Positions 6,815-15,260 are shown, counted from the first letter of the stretch. The stretch is 64,000 bases of DNA from Holophagales bacterium (GCA_016714815.1 JADKBZ010000002.1:558001-622000), one strand, 5' to 3'. Numbers and translations: made by a program. Notes: a model not told the origin generated them from the letters alone.

Positions 6815-8386
6815 ATGAACAGGCACTCGGGCAGCAGCCGCTCGTTCTGGATGGGAACGGCGCGGATCGCGGAAGGGAAACCGCTCGCGGGAGACCACGT
6901 CGCCGACGTGTGCGTCGTCGGCGCCGGCATCGCGGGCCTGACGACGGCCCTCGCGCTCCAGCGCTCCGGGCGAAAGGTCCTCGTCCTCGACGACGGCCCC
7001 GTCGCCGGCGGCGAGACCGAGCGGACGACCGCACACCTCAGCGCCGTCCTCGGCGCCCGCTACACCGAGCTCGAGAGGCTCCACGGCGAGAGCGGCGCGC
7101 GCGTCGCCGCGGCGAGCCACACCGCGGCGATCGCCTGGATCGAGGCGATGGCGTCCGAGATCGGCGGCGCCTGCGAGTTCGAGCGGCTCGACGGCTACCT
7201 CTTCGTCCCACCCGGGGGTGACCCGGGCGTCCTGGACCTGGAGCTCGCCGCGGTCCATCGCGCCGGGCTCACGGGCGTCGAGAGAGTTCCCTGCGCTCCA
7301 TTCGCGACTTTCGACACCGGTCCGGCCCTGCGCTTCCCCGACCAGGCCCAGATCCATCCATTGCACTACATGGCCGGACTGGCGGCCGCCTTCCGGAAGG
7401 CCGGCGGCGAGATCTGCACCGGCACCCACGTCACCGCCGTCGAGGACGGGATTCCTGCGCGTGTCCTGGCCGAGGGAGGAACGGTCCGAGCGACCGCCGT
7501 CGTCGTCGCGACGAACAGCCCCGTGAACGACCGCTTCGCGATCCACACGAAGCAGGCCGCCTACCGGACCTACGTGATCGGCGCCCGGATCCCGGCCGGA
7601 GTGGCGCCGCGCGCCCTCTACTGGGACACCTGCGAGGACGCGGAATCGCAGTCCGCCTCGAAGGCTTCGTATCACTACGTCCGGCTGGCCGGCATCGCCG
7701 GCTCACCCGCGACCCAGCTCCTGATCGTCGGAGGCGGCGATCACAAGACCGGGCAGGCGCACGACGCCCCGGAGCGGTTCGCGCGGCTCGAGGAGTGGAC
7801 CCGCGAGAGGTTCCCGATCGACTCGATCGCCTACCGGTGGTCCGGCCAGGTTATGGAGTCGGTCGATTCCCTGGCCTTCATCGGCCGCAATCCGGGCGAC
7901 CAGAACGTCTTCATCGCCACGGGAGACTCCGGGAACGGCATGACGCACGGGACGATCGCCGGAATCCTGCTCTCCGCGCTGGTCGAGGGTCGGGATCACG
8001 ACTGGCTGAAGGTCTACGACCCCACGCGACTGACGCTCGGCGCCGCCGCGGACTTCGCCAGGGAGAACGCGAACGTTCTCGCGCAGTACGCCGACTGGGT
8101 GACGCCCGGCGACAAGGGCACGGCCGACGAGGTGCGCCGCGGAGAAGGGGCGATCCTCCGGCGGGGAGCCCGCAAGATCGCCGCCTACAGGGACCACGCC
8201 GGCGTCCTCCACGAATGCTCCGCCGTCTGCGTGCACCTCGGAGGCCTCGTGAGCTGGAATCCCCTCGAGAAGACGTGGGACTGTCCCTGCCACGGCTCCC
8301 GATTCGATCGCCTCGGGAACGTGGTCAACGGGCCCGCGAACGGCAACCTGGAGGACGTCGAAGGCGGCGGGCCCGGTCAGGACTGA
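6815..8386 (+). CDS. FAD-dependent oxidoreductase with C-terminal Rieske [2Fe-2S] domain
   Basis: 523 residues. The N-terminal DAO-type FAD fold shows VCVVGAGIAGLTTALALQRSG (GxGxxG). A C-terminal GDSGNGMTHGTIAG segment closes the FAD site. The last 80 residues are a Rieske domain with CSAVCVHLGG and WDCPCHGSRF, giving the C-x-H and C-x2-H cluster ligands. This two-domain type is common next to stress genes in soil bacteria. It is thought to couple amine or other substrate oxidation to an iron-sulfur electron exit, but no substrate is established. The ATG at 6815 has GAGGAA upstream. It stands alone between a divergent operon and the DUF748 gene, each with its own -24/-12 element. Confidence 0.9.
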   Translation: MNRHSGSSRSFWMGTARIAEGKPLAGDHVADVCVVGAGIAGLTTALALQRSGRKVLVLDDGPVAGGETERTTAHLSAVLGARYTELERLHGESGARVAAASHTAAIAWIEAMASEIGGACEFERLDGYLFVPPGGDPGVLDLELAAVHRAGLTGVERVPCAPFATFDTGPALRFPDQAQIHPLHYMAGLAAAFRKAGGEICTGTHVTAVEDGIPARVLAEGGTVRATAVVVATNSPVNDRFAIHTKQAAYRTYVIGARIPAGVAPRALYWDTCEDAESQSASKASYHYVRLAGIAGSPATQLLIVGGGDHKTGQAHDAPERFARLEEWTRERFPIDSIAYRWSGQVMESVDSLAFIGRNPGDQNVFIATGDSGNGMTHGTIAGILLSALVEGRDHDWLKVYDPTRLTLGAAADFARENANVLAQYADWVTPGDKGTADEVRRGEGAILRRGARKIAAYRDHAGVLHECSAVCVHLGGLVSWNPLEKTWDCPCHGSRFDRLGNVVNGPANGNLEDVEGGGPGQD

Positions 8387-8394
8387 GCGGCGGC

Positions 8395-8409
8395 TGGCAT
8401 GGCCCTTGC
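8395..8409 (+). promoter_or_regulatory. Sigma-54-type element upstream of the DUF748 gene
   Basis: Reads TGGCATGGCCCTTGC. Spacing is exact; predicted start near 8421. That would make the GTG at 8422 almost leaderless and favours the ATG at 8443, which however lacks a clear ribosome site. Confidence 0.5.
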
Positions 8410-8421
8410 GCCACAGGACGC

Positions 8422-10110
8422 GTGAAAGATCTGCGCTCCGAGATGAAGAAAGTGCCCCGCGCCCTGCGCTTCGCGAGGCGTCCGCTCGTGGTCGCTCTCT
8501 CGCTGATCCTCCTCGTCTTCGTGGCGTCGTTCTTCGTGGACGAGCCCCTTCGCCGGAGCATCGAGCGCCGGATGAACGACAGGCTCCAGGGCTACGACGT
8601 CCGCCTTCCGAAGCTCCGGGTTCACGTCTTCTCGTTCTCGGTGGCGCTCGAGGGGCTGACCGTGAGGCAGAAGGCTCACCCCGAGCCCCCGGTTCTCCAG
8701 ATCGAGCGCCTGACGACGAGCGTCCACTGGCGCGCGCTCCTGTCGGCCCGCCTCGTGGGGGATGTCCTCCTCCAGCGGCCCAGCGTCCACATGAACCTCA
8801 TCCAGCTCCGGGAGGAAGTGAAGGATGGCGTCCCCGTGAACGAGCGGGGATGGCAGGAGGCACTGCAGGAGGTCACTCCGCTCAAGATCGACCTCTTCCG
8901 GGTGGAGGACGGGACGGTCACGTACGTCGACGCCGACGCGGCGCGTCCCATTCGCCTGACGTCTCTGCGGATGAGGGCGAATGACATCCGGAACGTCAAG
9001 TCGAAGCCCGACGTGTATCCGTCGCCCGTTCACGCAGAGGCCACGCTCTTCGGGTCGGGCCGCGGCGTCCTCGACGGACACGCCAACTTCCTGGCCGAGC
9101 CCTACCCGGGCTTTCATGCGCTGTTTCACCTCGACGCGGTTCCGCTCGACGCGCTCTCCCTGCCGGTCCGCTCGCACACGTCCTTCGTTCTCGCGGGCGG
9201 GACCCTATCCGCCGCCGGAGACCTGGAAACGTCCCCGGCGGTGCGGAACCTGCGTCTCTCGAAGCTCTCGCTCTCGGGCGTGAAGCTGGACTACCTGCAG
9301 GCGAAGACCGGCTCCGCCCAGCCGCCTGCCGCCGCGCCGCCCCCGCCCGTCCGGACGGCGGCGAAAGCGAAGGAGGCCTCGCCGCCAGACCCGGAGTGGG
9401 CCATCCGGCTGGACGAGGCCCTGATCTCGTCGAGCGAGCTCGGCTTCGTGAATCGCGAGAAGGACCCTGGGTTTCGCGCGTACTTTTCACGGCTCGAGGG
9501 CTCCATCTCGAACCTCGGCAACCACGCCTCGGGGGCCCGTGCGCGCTACGACGTCCGCGGACGGTTCCTCGGCAGCGGAGAGACCCGGCTGACGGGATCC
9601 TTCCGGGAGGGCGCCACCAGCCCCGACTTCGACCTGAACCTGCGGATCGAGAGCACGAACATGACGCTCATGAACGACCTGCTCCGGTCCTACGGGAAGT
9701 TCGACGTGGTGGCCGGCTCCTTCTCGTTCTACTCCGAGCTGAAGGCCCGGGACGGCAACATCGAGGGCTACGTCAAGCCGCTCTTCAAGGGAATGGACGT
9801 CTACGACCGGAGGCAGGACAAGGACAAGTCGGCCTTCCGGAAGCTCTACGAGATGCTGGTCGGAGGCGTCGCGGGGCTCCTCAGAAACCGCGAGAGGAAA
9901 CAGGTCGTGACGGTCGCCACCGTCTCCGGGCGCCTCGACCAGCCGGACACGAGCGGCTGGCAGATCGCCGTTCGGCTGATCGGGAATGCCTTCTTCCAAT
10001 CGATCCTGCCCGGATTCGACCGCGAGCTGGACCACCTGACGAACGAGCGGACGAAGAAGAAGGCGGGCCCCAAACGAGTCAGCGGCGCGCCGCGGAAGGA
10101 AGCGCCGTGA
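8422..10110 (+). CDS. DUF748 (AsmA-like) envelope protein
   Basis: About 562 residues. One N-terminal transmembrane helix (PLVVALSLILLVFVASFFV) is followed by a long beta-rich periplasmic region with the DUF748 pattern. It includes FSFSVALEGLTVRQ, repeated DALSLPVR/GTLSAAGDL strands, and the C-terminal segment FDVVAGSFSFYSELKARDGNIEGYVKPLFKGMDVY. A Pro/Ala-rich linker (PPAAAPPPPVR) divides two halves. DUF748 proteins belong to the AsmA/YhdP group thought to bridge the periplasm for lipid transport. Two starts compete: GTG at 8422 with AGGA upstream, and ATG at 8443, which suits the predicted promoter better. The stop overlaps the GTG of the methyltransferase by 4 nt. Confidence 0.85.
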   Translation: MKDLRSEMKKVPRALRFARRPLVVALSLILLVFVASFFVDEPLRRSIERRMNDRLQGYDVRLPKLRVHVFSFSVALEGLTVRQKAHPEPPVLQIERLTTSVHWRALLSARLVGDVLLQRPSVHMNLIQLREEVKDGVPVNERGWQEALQEVTPLKIDLFRVEDGTVTYVDADAARPIRLTSLRMRANDIRNVKSKPDVYPSPVHAEATLFGSGRGVLDGHANFLAEPYPGFHALFHLDAVPLDALSLPVRSHTSFVLAGGTLSAAGDLETSPAVRNLRLSKLSLSGVKLDYLQAKTGSAQPPAAAPPPPVRTAAKAKEASPPDPEWAIRLDEALISSSELGFVNREKDPGFRAYFSRLEGSISNLGNHASGARARYDVRGRFLGSGETRLTGSFREGATSPDFDLNLRIESTNMTLMNDLLRSYGKFDVVAGSFSFYSELKARDGNIEGYVKPLFKGMDVYDRRQDKDKSAFRKLYEMLVGGVAGLLRNRERKQVVTVATVSGRLDQPDTSGWQIAVRLIGNAFFQSILPGFDRELDHLTNERTKKKAGPKRVSGAPRKEAP

Positions 10111-11537
10111 GGATTGGCCCGATCGGGGAAGGCCTTCGCGAACGTGCGGCCGTGCTCCTCGGAATCGGTCCCCGTCCCCTCCTCGAGACCCACAGCACCC
10201 TGATCCTGTCCCAGGCTCTCATGGTGGCGGCGAAGCTCGGGCTCTTCGAGGCCCTCGCCTCTTCCGCCCTGACTCCGGCCCAGGTCGCGGTGCGCTGCAG
10301 TACCGACGAGCGGGCCACGGCAAAGCTCCTCGGCGTTCTCGAGGCGACCGGGTACGTCCGGACGGTGGCCGGCAATGGCTGCGCCCTCACGCCGGACGCC
10401 CGCAAGTGGCTGCTCCCGGCAAGCGCGCACTCGCTCCACGACAGCCTGCTCTTCCGGTTCGTGGAGTGGAGCTGGATCGGCGGCCTGGAGAGCTTCGTCC
10501 GCTCGGGCCGACCGCTCGACATCCACACCGGAATGCCCGCCTCGGAGTGGGCTCTCTACCAGCGCGGGATGCGCTCCCTGGCGTCCATCCTCGTCCGGGA
10601 GGTGGCCTCGAGAACTCCGCTCCCGAGGGGTGCCCGGTCCATGCTCGACCTCGGCGGCTCCCACGGCCTCTTCTCCGGCGCGCTCTGCGACCGGCATCCC
10701 GGCCTCCACGCCGAGATCCTCGACCTTCCCGAAGCCGTGGAGCAGGCCGCGCCGATGCTCGCGAGGGAGGGACGCGGAGACCGCGTGCGGCTTCGCGCCG
10801 GAGACGCGCGCACCGACGATCTCGGCGTCGAGTCCTTCGACCTCGTCTTCGTCTCGAACCTCCTGCACCATTTCGAGGCCTCGGAGAGCCGCGACGTCAT
10901 CCGGCGGGCCGCGCGTGCCCTGCGGCCCGGCGGCATCCTGGTGATCCAGGAGCTGTTCACGCCGTCCTCGATCCGCCAGGACGACCAGGTCGGCGCCCTC
11001 GCGGACCTCTACTTCGCGCTCACGAGCGCGTCCGGCACGCTCGCCGTGAACGATCTGGCGGCGTGGCAAACAGAGGCAGGCCTCAGGCCGATGAGGCCCG
11101 TCCGGTTCGCGATGTTTCCGGGAGCCGGCCAGCAGAACGCGACGAAGCCCGGATCGCCGAAGCGGGAACGGTGGTGGGGGCGGCGGCATGGAGGTTGCGT
11201 TGCTGGAGGCAGGAGGATCCCAATGGATACCATCTACAGCCCGGGCGTCGAGGAACAGGTCAAGAAGAGCGCTCGCGATCTCCACAAGACCGGGGACGAC
11301 GCCAAGAAACTCTTCGACGACGCGGTCTCGCGCGGCCAGGGCGCCGTGGAGGAATTCGGCGCGAACGCCCAGGCGGCTGCCGACCGCGCCCGCGCCTACA
11401 TGGAATCCGCGCGCAAGAAGGTCGGAATCGCCACCGAGCGCGTCACGACCTACGCGGACGACAACACCGCCATCGTGACCGTGGCCGCCTTCGGGGTCGG
11501 GCTTCTCGTCGGCTTTCTCGTTTCGCGCAAGTCGTGA
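10107..11537 (+). CDS. SAM-dependent O-methyltransferase, frame reads through into DUF883 protein
   Basis: The first ~360 residues form a winged-helix dimerisation domain plus a class I methyltransferase domain. The SAM motif is MLDLGGSHGLFSG; later motifs are FDLVFVSNLLHHF and LRPGGILVIQELF. This is the plant-caffeate/hydroxyneurosporene O-methyltransferase type. The acceptor is unknown. The GTG start at 10107 overlaps the TGA of the DUF748 gene and has AAGGAAG upstream. No stop codon separates the methyltransferase from the following DUF883 gene: the frame runs on through a basic, low-complexity linker (about residues 345-372) to 11537. Either the methyltransferase lost its own stop or the product is a true fusion. 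The internal promoter and ribosome site at 11184-11222 argue for two genes. Confidence 0.75.
   Translation: MRIGPIGEGLRERAAVLLGIGPRPLLETHSTLILSQALMVAAKLGLFEALASSALTPAQVAVRCSTDERATAKLLGVLEATGYVRTVAGNGCALTPDARKWLLPASAHSLHDSLLFRFVEWSWIGGLESFVRSGRPLDIHTGMPASEWALYQRGMRSLASILVREVASRTPLPRGARSMLDLGGSHGLFSGALCDRHPGLHAEILDLPEAVEQAAPMLAREGRGDRVRLRAGDARTDDLGVESFDLVFVSNLLHHFEASESRDVIRRAARALRPGGILVIQELFTPSSIRQDDQVGALADLYFALTSASGTLAVNDLAAWQTEAGLRPMRPVRFAMFPGAGQQNATKPGSPKRERWWGRRHGGCVAGGRRIPMDTIYSPGVEEQVKKSARDLHKTGDDAKKLFDDAVSRGQGAVEEFGANAQAAADRARAYMESARKKVGIATERVTTYADDNTAIVTVAAFGVGLLVGFLVSRKS
11184..11198 (+). promoter_or_regulatory. Sigma-54-type element for the DUF883 gene, inside the methyltransferase frame
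   Basis: Reads CGGCATGGAGGTTGC. Predicted start near 11210, 13 nt before the ATG at 11223, with AGGAGG in the leader. It lies in the non-conserved tail of the methyltransferase frame. Confidence 0.55.
11223..11537 (+). CDS. DUF883 (YqjD/ElaB-like) membrane-anchored stress protein
   Basis: 104 residues: a long charged, Ala-rich amphipathic helix (VEEQVKKSARDLHKTGDDAKKLFDDAV onward) and a C-terminal transmembrane anchor TIVTVAAFGVGLLVGFLVSRK. This is the architecture of ElaB/YqjD, inner-membrane tail-anchored proteins linked in E. coli to stationary phase and ribosome binding. The ATG has an AGGAGG 7 nt upstream and its own -24/-12 element. It shares its frame with the methyltransferase upstream. 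Known: family architecture. Inferred: stationary-phase or stress role. Confidence 0.8.
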   Translation: MDTIYSPGVEEQVKKSARDLHKTGDDAKKLFDDAVSRGQGAVEEFGANAQAAADRARAYMESARKKVGIATERVTTYADDNTAIVTVAAFGVGLLVGFLVSRKS

Positions 11538-11598
11538 GCTCGTGCGTCGGCACGCGCTCCTGGCCTGAAGCCCGCGTGCCGGCGGATGGAGTGACGTC

Positions 11599-11781
11599 GT
11601 GAACTGGCTCTTCCTGCTCGGCCTCGCCGTCGCCATCGCCGCGATCGCGGCCGTCACGGGCCTCAAGCCCGGAAAGACGCGGCCCGTCGCCCATTCCCGG
11701 ATGATGGGCGTCGCGCGCGTCGTCCTCGTCATCTTCGCCGTCGTTCTGGCCTGGGTCGCGTTCCGCGGTCGACCGGGCTGA
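11599..11781 (+). CDS. Small two-helix membrane protein
   Basis: 60 residues with two hydrophobic helices, WLFLLGLAVAIAAIAAVTGL and GVARVVLVIFAVVLAWVAF, separated by a short basic loop (KPGKTRPVAHSR). The start is GTG at 11599 with GGATGGAG upstream. It is likely cotranscribed with the DUF883 gene 61 nt upstream. Proteins of this shape are often annotated as DUF5670/lmo0937-like, but I cannot assign a family with certainty. Confidence 0.65.
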   Translation: MNWLFLLGLAVAIAAIAAVTGLKPGKTRPVAHSRMMGVARVVLVIFAVVLAWVAFRGRPG

Positions 11782-11836
11782 CCCGCCTCCTGCAAACCCG
11801 TCGGCTCCCGAACCCTCCCCGGACAGAGCGCGACCC

Positions 11837-11870
11837 ACCCTCCGCCGAGGCTCTCACCTCGGCGGAGGGT
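11837..11870. terminator. Strong bidirectional hairpin between convergent genes
   Basis: A 13-bp perfect inverted repeat (11837-11849 with 11858-11870, 8-nt loop) lies between the + strand small membrane protein and the reverse-strand acyl-AMP ligase. It has no T-tract, but the stem is long and GC-rich, so it probably ends transcription from both sides. Confidence 0.65.
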
Positions 11871-11918
11871 GCGTATCTGCCAGGAGTGTTCCTCTGAGGG
11901 AGGGAGTCGCTGCCGACC

Positions 11919-14003
11919 TCAGGAAACGGCCCCTCCCGCCTGCCGGGCGGCGCCCAGGCCGCGCCGGGCCCTCGCGAAGGCGAGGGCGGAGCGGACGACC
12001 TCGACGAAGATGCGCAGGCGGGTGACCCGCGCAGGCGGGTTCAGCTCTCCCGCGAGGAAGCGGCGCAACGCCTCGTTGCGCCGGAGCTTCCCGCTGGAGG
12101 TCCGGGGAATCGTGCCCGGGGCCAGGAGACGGACGGTGTGGGGGCGGATCCCGGTGTGCGCGAGGATCGCGCCGCGAATCCTGTCGGCCGCCGATGCGTC
12201 GCCATCCACCTTTCCGCCGTCCCGGGCGCGCTCGGTCAGGACGAGCAGCTGCTCGCCGTCCTCCCCTTCCGGGACGAAGCCGACCGCCACCGCGCACCCG
12301 GCGCGAACCCCCTGGACTCCGGCGAGGCACTCCTCGAACTCGTGCGGCAGGTGGTTCGCTCCCCGGATCACGATGACGTTCTTCTCGCGGCCGCAGACGT
12401 AGAGCTCGCCGCCGGCGACGAATCCCAGGTCTCCCGTGTCCAGCCACCCTCTCGTCAGGACGGTCCTGGTGATCTCGGGAAGGCCGAAGTACCCCGTCAT
12501 GACGGACGGCCCTCGAACGAAGATCCGCCCGACCCGGCGCTCCCCGGCAACCCGGCCGTCCGGGGTCCGGACCTCGACGTCGGTCCCCGGCACGGGGGCC
12601 CCGACCGACGCGATCGCCCGCGTGCCGTCCACCGCCTCGCCCGTGGCGGCCAGTCGCACGGGGTCGACGCGAAGCGCCTTCACCTCACGCCCCCCGGGGG
12701 TGAAGGTGACGGCGAGGGAGGCCTCGGCGAGGCCGTAGACCGGGCGCAGGGTGCGCCGGTCGAACCCGAACGGCTCGAAACGCCTGGCGAAGTGCTCGAG
12801 AGAGTCCGGCGACACCGGCTCGGCCCCGCAGAGAGCGAGCCGCCAGCTGGAGAGGTCGGCCCCGGCCAGCTCCTCGTCCCGCACCCGTCTGCCGCAGAGC
12901 GCGTAGGCGAAGCTCGGCGCCACGGAGATCGTGGCCCGGTGGCGGGCGATCGCCCGGAGCCAGAGCGCGGGCCTGGCCAGAAAGAGCTCGGGCGGAATCA
13001 GGACGAGCGGAGCCGGGTAGAAGACGGCCTGAAGGAGACAGCCGATGAGGCCCATGTCGTGGTAGAGCGGCAGCCAGGAGACGCCCTTCTGCGGGGCGCC
13101 CTCCTCGGCCGGGAGGAGAAATCGGAGGGCCGCGAGCTGCGCCAGAAGGCTTTCGTGAGAAAGGGCGACGGGCCTCGGGCTCGCCGTCGATCCCGACGAG
13201 AACTGGATCAGCCCGAACGCCCCGGACCCGATGACCGCCTCGTGCGCGCCGCCCTCGCCAAGCTCCTCCAGGGTCAGGCACCCCAGCGAAGGACGGGACG
13301 ATTCGATCGCCTGGCCGAGAAGCTTGCGGGTCGCGGCGTCGGCCAGGACGAGCCGCGCGCGAACCGCGATGATCATTCTCGACGTGGCGACGTGGTACTC
13401 GGCGAGCCGCCCCAGCCGCACGGGCGGGTAGAGCGGAACCGGCACGGCCCCGGCCAGAAGCACGCCGAAGAACGCGTCGACGAACCCGGGCGACGTCGGG
13501 AAGACGAGAGCGACCCGGTCCCCGGTCTCGACCCCGCGAGCCCTGAGCGCCCCGGCCGTCCTTCGGGCACGCGCGTGAATCTCGCCGTACGGGATGAAGG
13601 TCTCGCGTTCCGCGAGATCCACGAAGGTGAGGCCGGCGTCGCTCGCCGCGCTCGCCGCGAGGGCCTCGTTGACGGTCCTGTGTTTCGGAATCGGGAGGCG
13701 GGGCCCGTTCATGCCTCCGGCCTCCTCCCCGTCCTGCGGCGCTCCCGAAGCCCGGTCCTTCCGGACCTCCCGCTCGACGACCCCGACGAGATCGTCGACG
13801 GAAACGACGGAGCCGGCCTCTATGCCCGTCAGCTTCACCCGGAAGCGGTCCTCGAGCGCGACGGCAAGGACGATGGCGCCCATCGAGTCGATCTGGAGGT
13901 CCGTCGAGAGGCCGTGATGCATCTCGACCGGGCCCGGGAACTCCAGGTCGACGGCCACGGTCCTGCGTATCTCGGCGAGGATCTCTTCCCGAAGCTCATT
14001 CAC
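11919..14003 (-). CDS. Fatty acyl-AMP ligase with N-terminal acyl carrier protein domain
   Basis: 694 residues. Residues 1-85 are a carrier domain with the phosphopantetheine site LQIDSMGAIVLAVALEDRF (Ser40). After a linker, an adenylation domain follows: FSSGSTASPRPVALSH (ATP-binding loop), WLPLYHDMGLIG, LCGAEPVSPDSLEHF, VYGLAEASLAVTF, GWLDTGDLGFV, GREKNVIVIRGANHLPHEFEE and the C-terminal IPRTSSGKLRR lysine loop. This order fits FAAL/FadD32-type enzymes, which activate long-chain fatty acids and pass them to an ACP. Here the acceptor ACP is fused at the N-terminus, opposite to the usual downstream position. The type III PKS gene ends 12 nt upstream, so the pair likely makes an alkylresorcinol/alkylpyrone-type phenolic lipid. 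The product is inferred. Confidence 0.88.
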   Translation of the reverse strand: MNELREEILAEIRRTVAVDLEFPGPVEMHHGLSTDLQIDSMGAIVLAVALEDRFRVKLTGIEAGSVVSVDDLVGVVEREVRKDRASGAPQDGEEAGGMNGPRLPIPKHRTVNEALAASAASDAGLTFVDLAERETFIPYGEIHARARRTAGALRARGVETGDRVALVFPTSPGFVDAFFGVLLAGAVPVPLYPPVRLGRLAEYHVATSRMIIAVRARLVLADAATRKLLGQAIESSRPSLGCLTLEELGEGGAHEAVIGSGAFGLIQFSSGSTASPRPVALSHESLLAQLAALRFLLPAEEGAPQKGVSWLPLYHDMGLIGCLLQAVFYPAPLVLIPPELFLARPALWLRAIARHRATISVAPSFAYALCGRRVRDEELAGADLSSWRLALCGAEPVSPDSLEHFARRFEPFGFDRRTLRPVYGLAEASLAVTFTPGGREVKALRVDPVRLAATGEAVDGTRAIASVGAPVPGTDVEVRTPDGRVAGERRVGRIFVRGPSVMTGYFGLPEITRTVLTRGWLDTGDLGFVAGGELYVCGREKNVIVIRGANHLPHEFEECLAGVQGVRAGCAVAVGFVPEGEDGEQLLVLTERARDGGKVDGDASAADRIRGAILAHTGIRPHTVRLLAPGTIPRTSSGKLRRNEALRRFLAGELNPPARVTRLRIFVEVVRSALAFARARRGLGAARQAGGAVS

Positions 14004-14015
14004 TCTTTCCGCCCT

Positions 14016-15122
14016 CTACCACTGCAGGAGGACCAGCTCGGAGCAGAAGCCCGGGCCCATCGCCATCAGGAGCCCGAGGTCCCCCTCCGCCGGCTCGCCC
14101 GACGCGAGGAGGTCCGCAAGGACGAAGAGCACCGACGCGGAGGAGAGGTTCCCGACTTCCTTCAGCGACTTCCACGAGCGCGCGAGGGCGGCCTCCGGCA
14201 GCTCCAGCGCGCTCTCGAACGCCTGAAGCACCTTCGGCCCGCCCGTGTGGGCGACCCAGTGCCGGATCGAGGCACGGTCGTGTCCGCTCATCGCCAGGAA
14301 CTCGTCCACGTCGTCGCGAACGTTCTGGCGCACCAGCTCCGGCACCTGCGCCGAGAGGACGACCTTGAAACCCGAGTCGACGACGTCCCACCCCATGACC
14401 CGTTCCGTATCGGGGTAGAACGCCGACCCCGTCGCGGCGATGGCGGGACCGCTCCCCGAGCCTCCCGGATCACGCCCCTCCCCCGTCAGGACGACGGCGG
14501 CCGCGCCGTCGCCGAAGAGGCCCGACGCGATGATGTTGGCGATCGAGAGGTCCGCCAGCTGGAGCGTGAGCGAGCAGAGCTCCACGGAGAGGACGACGGC
14601 GACCTGGCCCGGGACTGCGGCGAGAAGGTCCGAAGCGCGCGCGAGCCCCGCGGCTCCGCCGACGCAGCCCAGGCCGAACAGGGGCGTCCGCCGGATTTCG
14701 CGCCGGAAGCCGAGCCGGTTCACCAGCCGCGCGTCGATGCTCGGCGTCGCGACCCCCGTCGTCGTGACGAAGACGATGTGGTCCACGTCGGCGGGCGAGA
14801 GCCCGGCCTGCCCGAGCGCGTCCCGGATCGCCATTTCGCCGAGGTCGACCGCCGCCCGGATCCACGCCTCGTTGCGGCGAGCGAACGTGGTGAGCTCCCG
14901 ATACGCCCAGAGGGGCAGCGCCACGTATCGCCCCTCGACCTGGACGGACCGGTGGAGCTCCTCGAGCCGCTCGGGATTGAAGTGGACGCCGCCCCACGCC
15001 TCGCGCAGGGCGGCGGTGAGGCTCTCCTGGTCGACGAAGTTCGCGGGAAGCGCCCGACCGACGGCGCGAATGTGGACGGGAGGCCGGGACGGCCGCTCGG
15101 TCATCTGCACGGGGACGTCCAC
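14016..15122 (-). CDS. Type III polyketide synthase (chalcone/stilbene/alkylresorcinol synthase family)
   Basis: 368 residues from the GTG at 15122; a start at the ATG 15104 (MTERPSRPP) is also possible and resembles family N-termini. The Cys-His-Asn triad is visible: Cys153 in LFGLGCVGGAAGLARA, His292 in WVAHTGGPKVLQAFE and Asn325 in KEVGNLSSASVLF. GDGAAAVVL is the standard family motif. These enzymes extend an acyl starter with malonyl units and cyclise it. With the ACP-FAAL next door, a fatty acyl starter and a resorcinol or pyrone lipid are likely. A tiny membrane-peptide gene and its -24/-12 element lie just upstream and may head the operon. Confidence 0.92.
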   Translation of the reverse strand: MDVPVQMTERPSRPPVHIRAVGRALPANFVDQESLTAALREAWGGVHFNPERLEELHRSVQVEGRYVALPLWAYRELTTFARRNEAWIRAAVDLGEMAIRDALGQAGLSPADVDHIVFVTTTGVATPSIDARLVNRLGFRREIRRTPLFGLGCVGGAAGLARASDLLAAVPGQVAVVLSVELCSLTLQLADLSIANIIASGLFGDGAAAVVLTGEGRDPGGSGSGPAIAATGSAFYPDTERVMGWDVVDSGFKVVLSAQVPELVRQNVRDDVDEFLAMSGHDRASIRHWVAHTGGPKVLQAFESALELPEAALARSWKSLKEVGNLSSASVLFVLADLLASGEPAEGDLGLLMAMGPGFCSELVLLQW

Positions 15123-15133
15123 GGATGGGGCGA

Positions 15134-15214
15134 CTACCCGCGCCGGCCGTGCCAGTAGTAGCCGCCGCCACCGAAGAGGAGGATCAGAACGACGACGATG
15201 AGGATGGTGTCCAT
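15134..15214 (-). CDS. Tiny membrane peptide with FGGGGYYW tail (paralogue of 45135-45221)
   Basis: 26 residues: MDTILIVVVLILLFGGGGYY followed by WHGRRG. One hydrophobic helix, a Gly4 hinge, aromatic residues and a basic tail. The ATG follows AGGGA. A near-identical architecture is encoded at 45135-45221, and both genes carry a TGGC-N7-GTGC element just upstream. The conservation between two unlinked loci makes chance unlikely. The function is unknown. It lies directly upstream of the type III PKS gene on the same strand. Confidence 0.75.
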   Translation of the reverse strand: MDTILIVVVLILLFGGGGYYWHGRRG

Positions 15215-15245
15215 GCTGTTTCCCTGCCTTTCCGAAGGGGATTTC

Positions 15246-15260
15246 GCACGTTGCGTGCCA
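15246..15260 (-). promoter_or_regulatory. Sigma-54-type element upstream of tiny membrane peptide and PKS genes
   Basis: Reads TGGCACGCAACGTGC on the reverse strand. The -24 half is perfect; the -12 half is GTGC rather than TTGC. Predicted start near 15234, 20 nt before the ATG. Confidence 0.5.

Noticed and set aside
6815..15122. A single phenolic-lipid cluster including the FAD/Rieske enzyme and methyltransferase, as in srs-type operons
   Set aside because: The oxidoreductase and methyltransferase lie on the other strand, past a strong terminator and with separate promoters. The flavoenzyme is of a different family.
12138..15158. 1006-codon open frame on the + strand antisense to the acyl-AMP ligase and PKS genes
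   Set aside because: Composition is Arg/Gly/Asp/Pro-rich without domain motifs. Long antisense frames are expected at this G+C content, and both reverse-strand genes are clear homologues.
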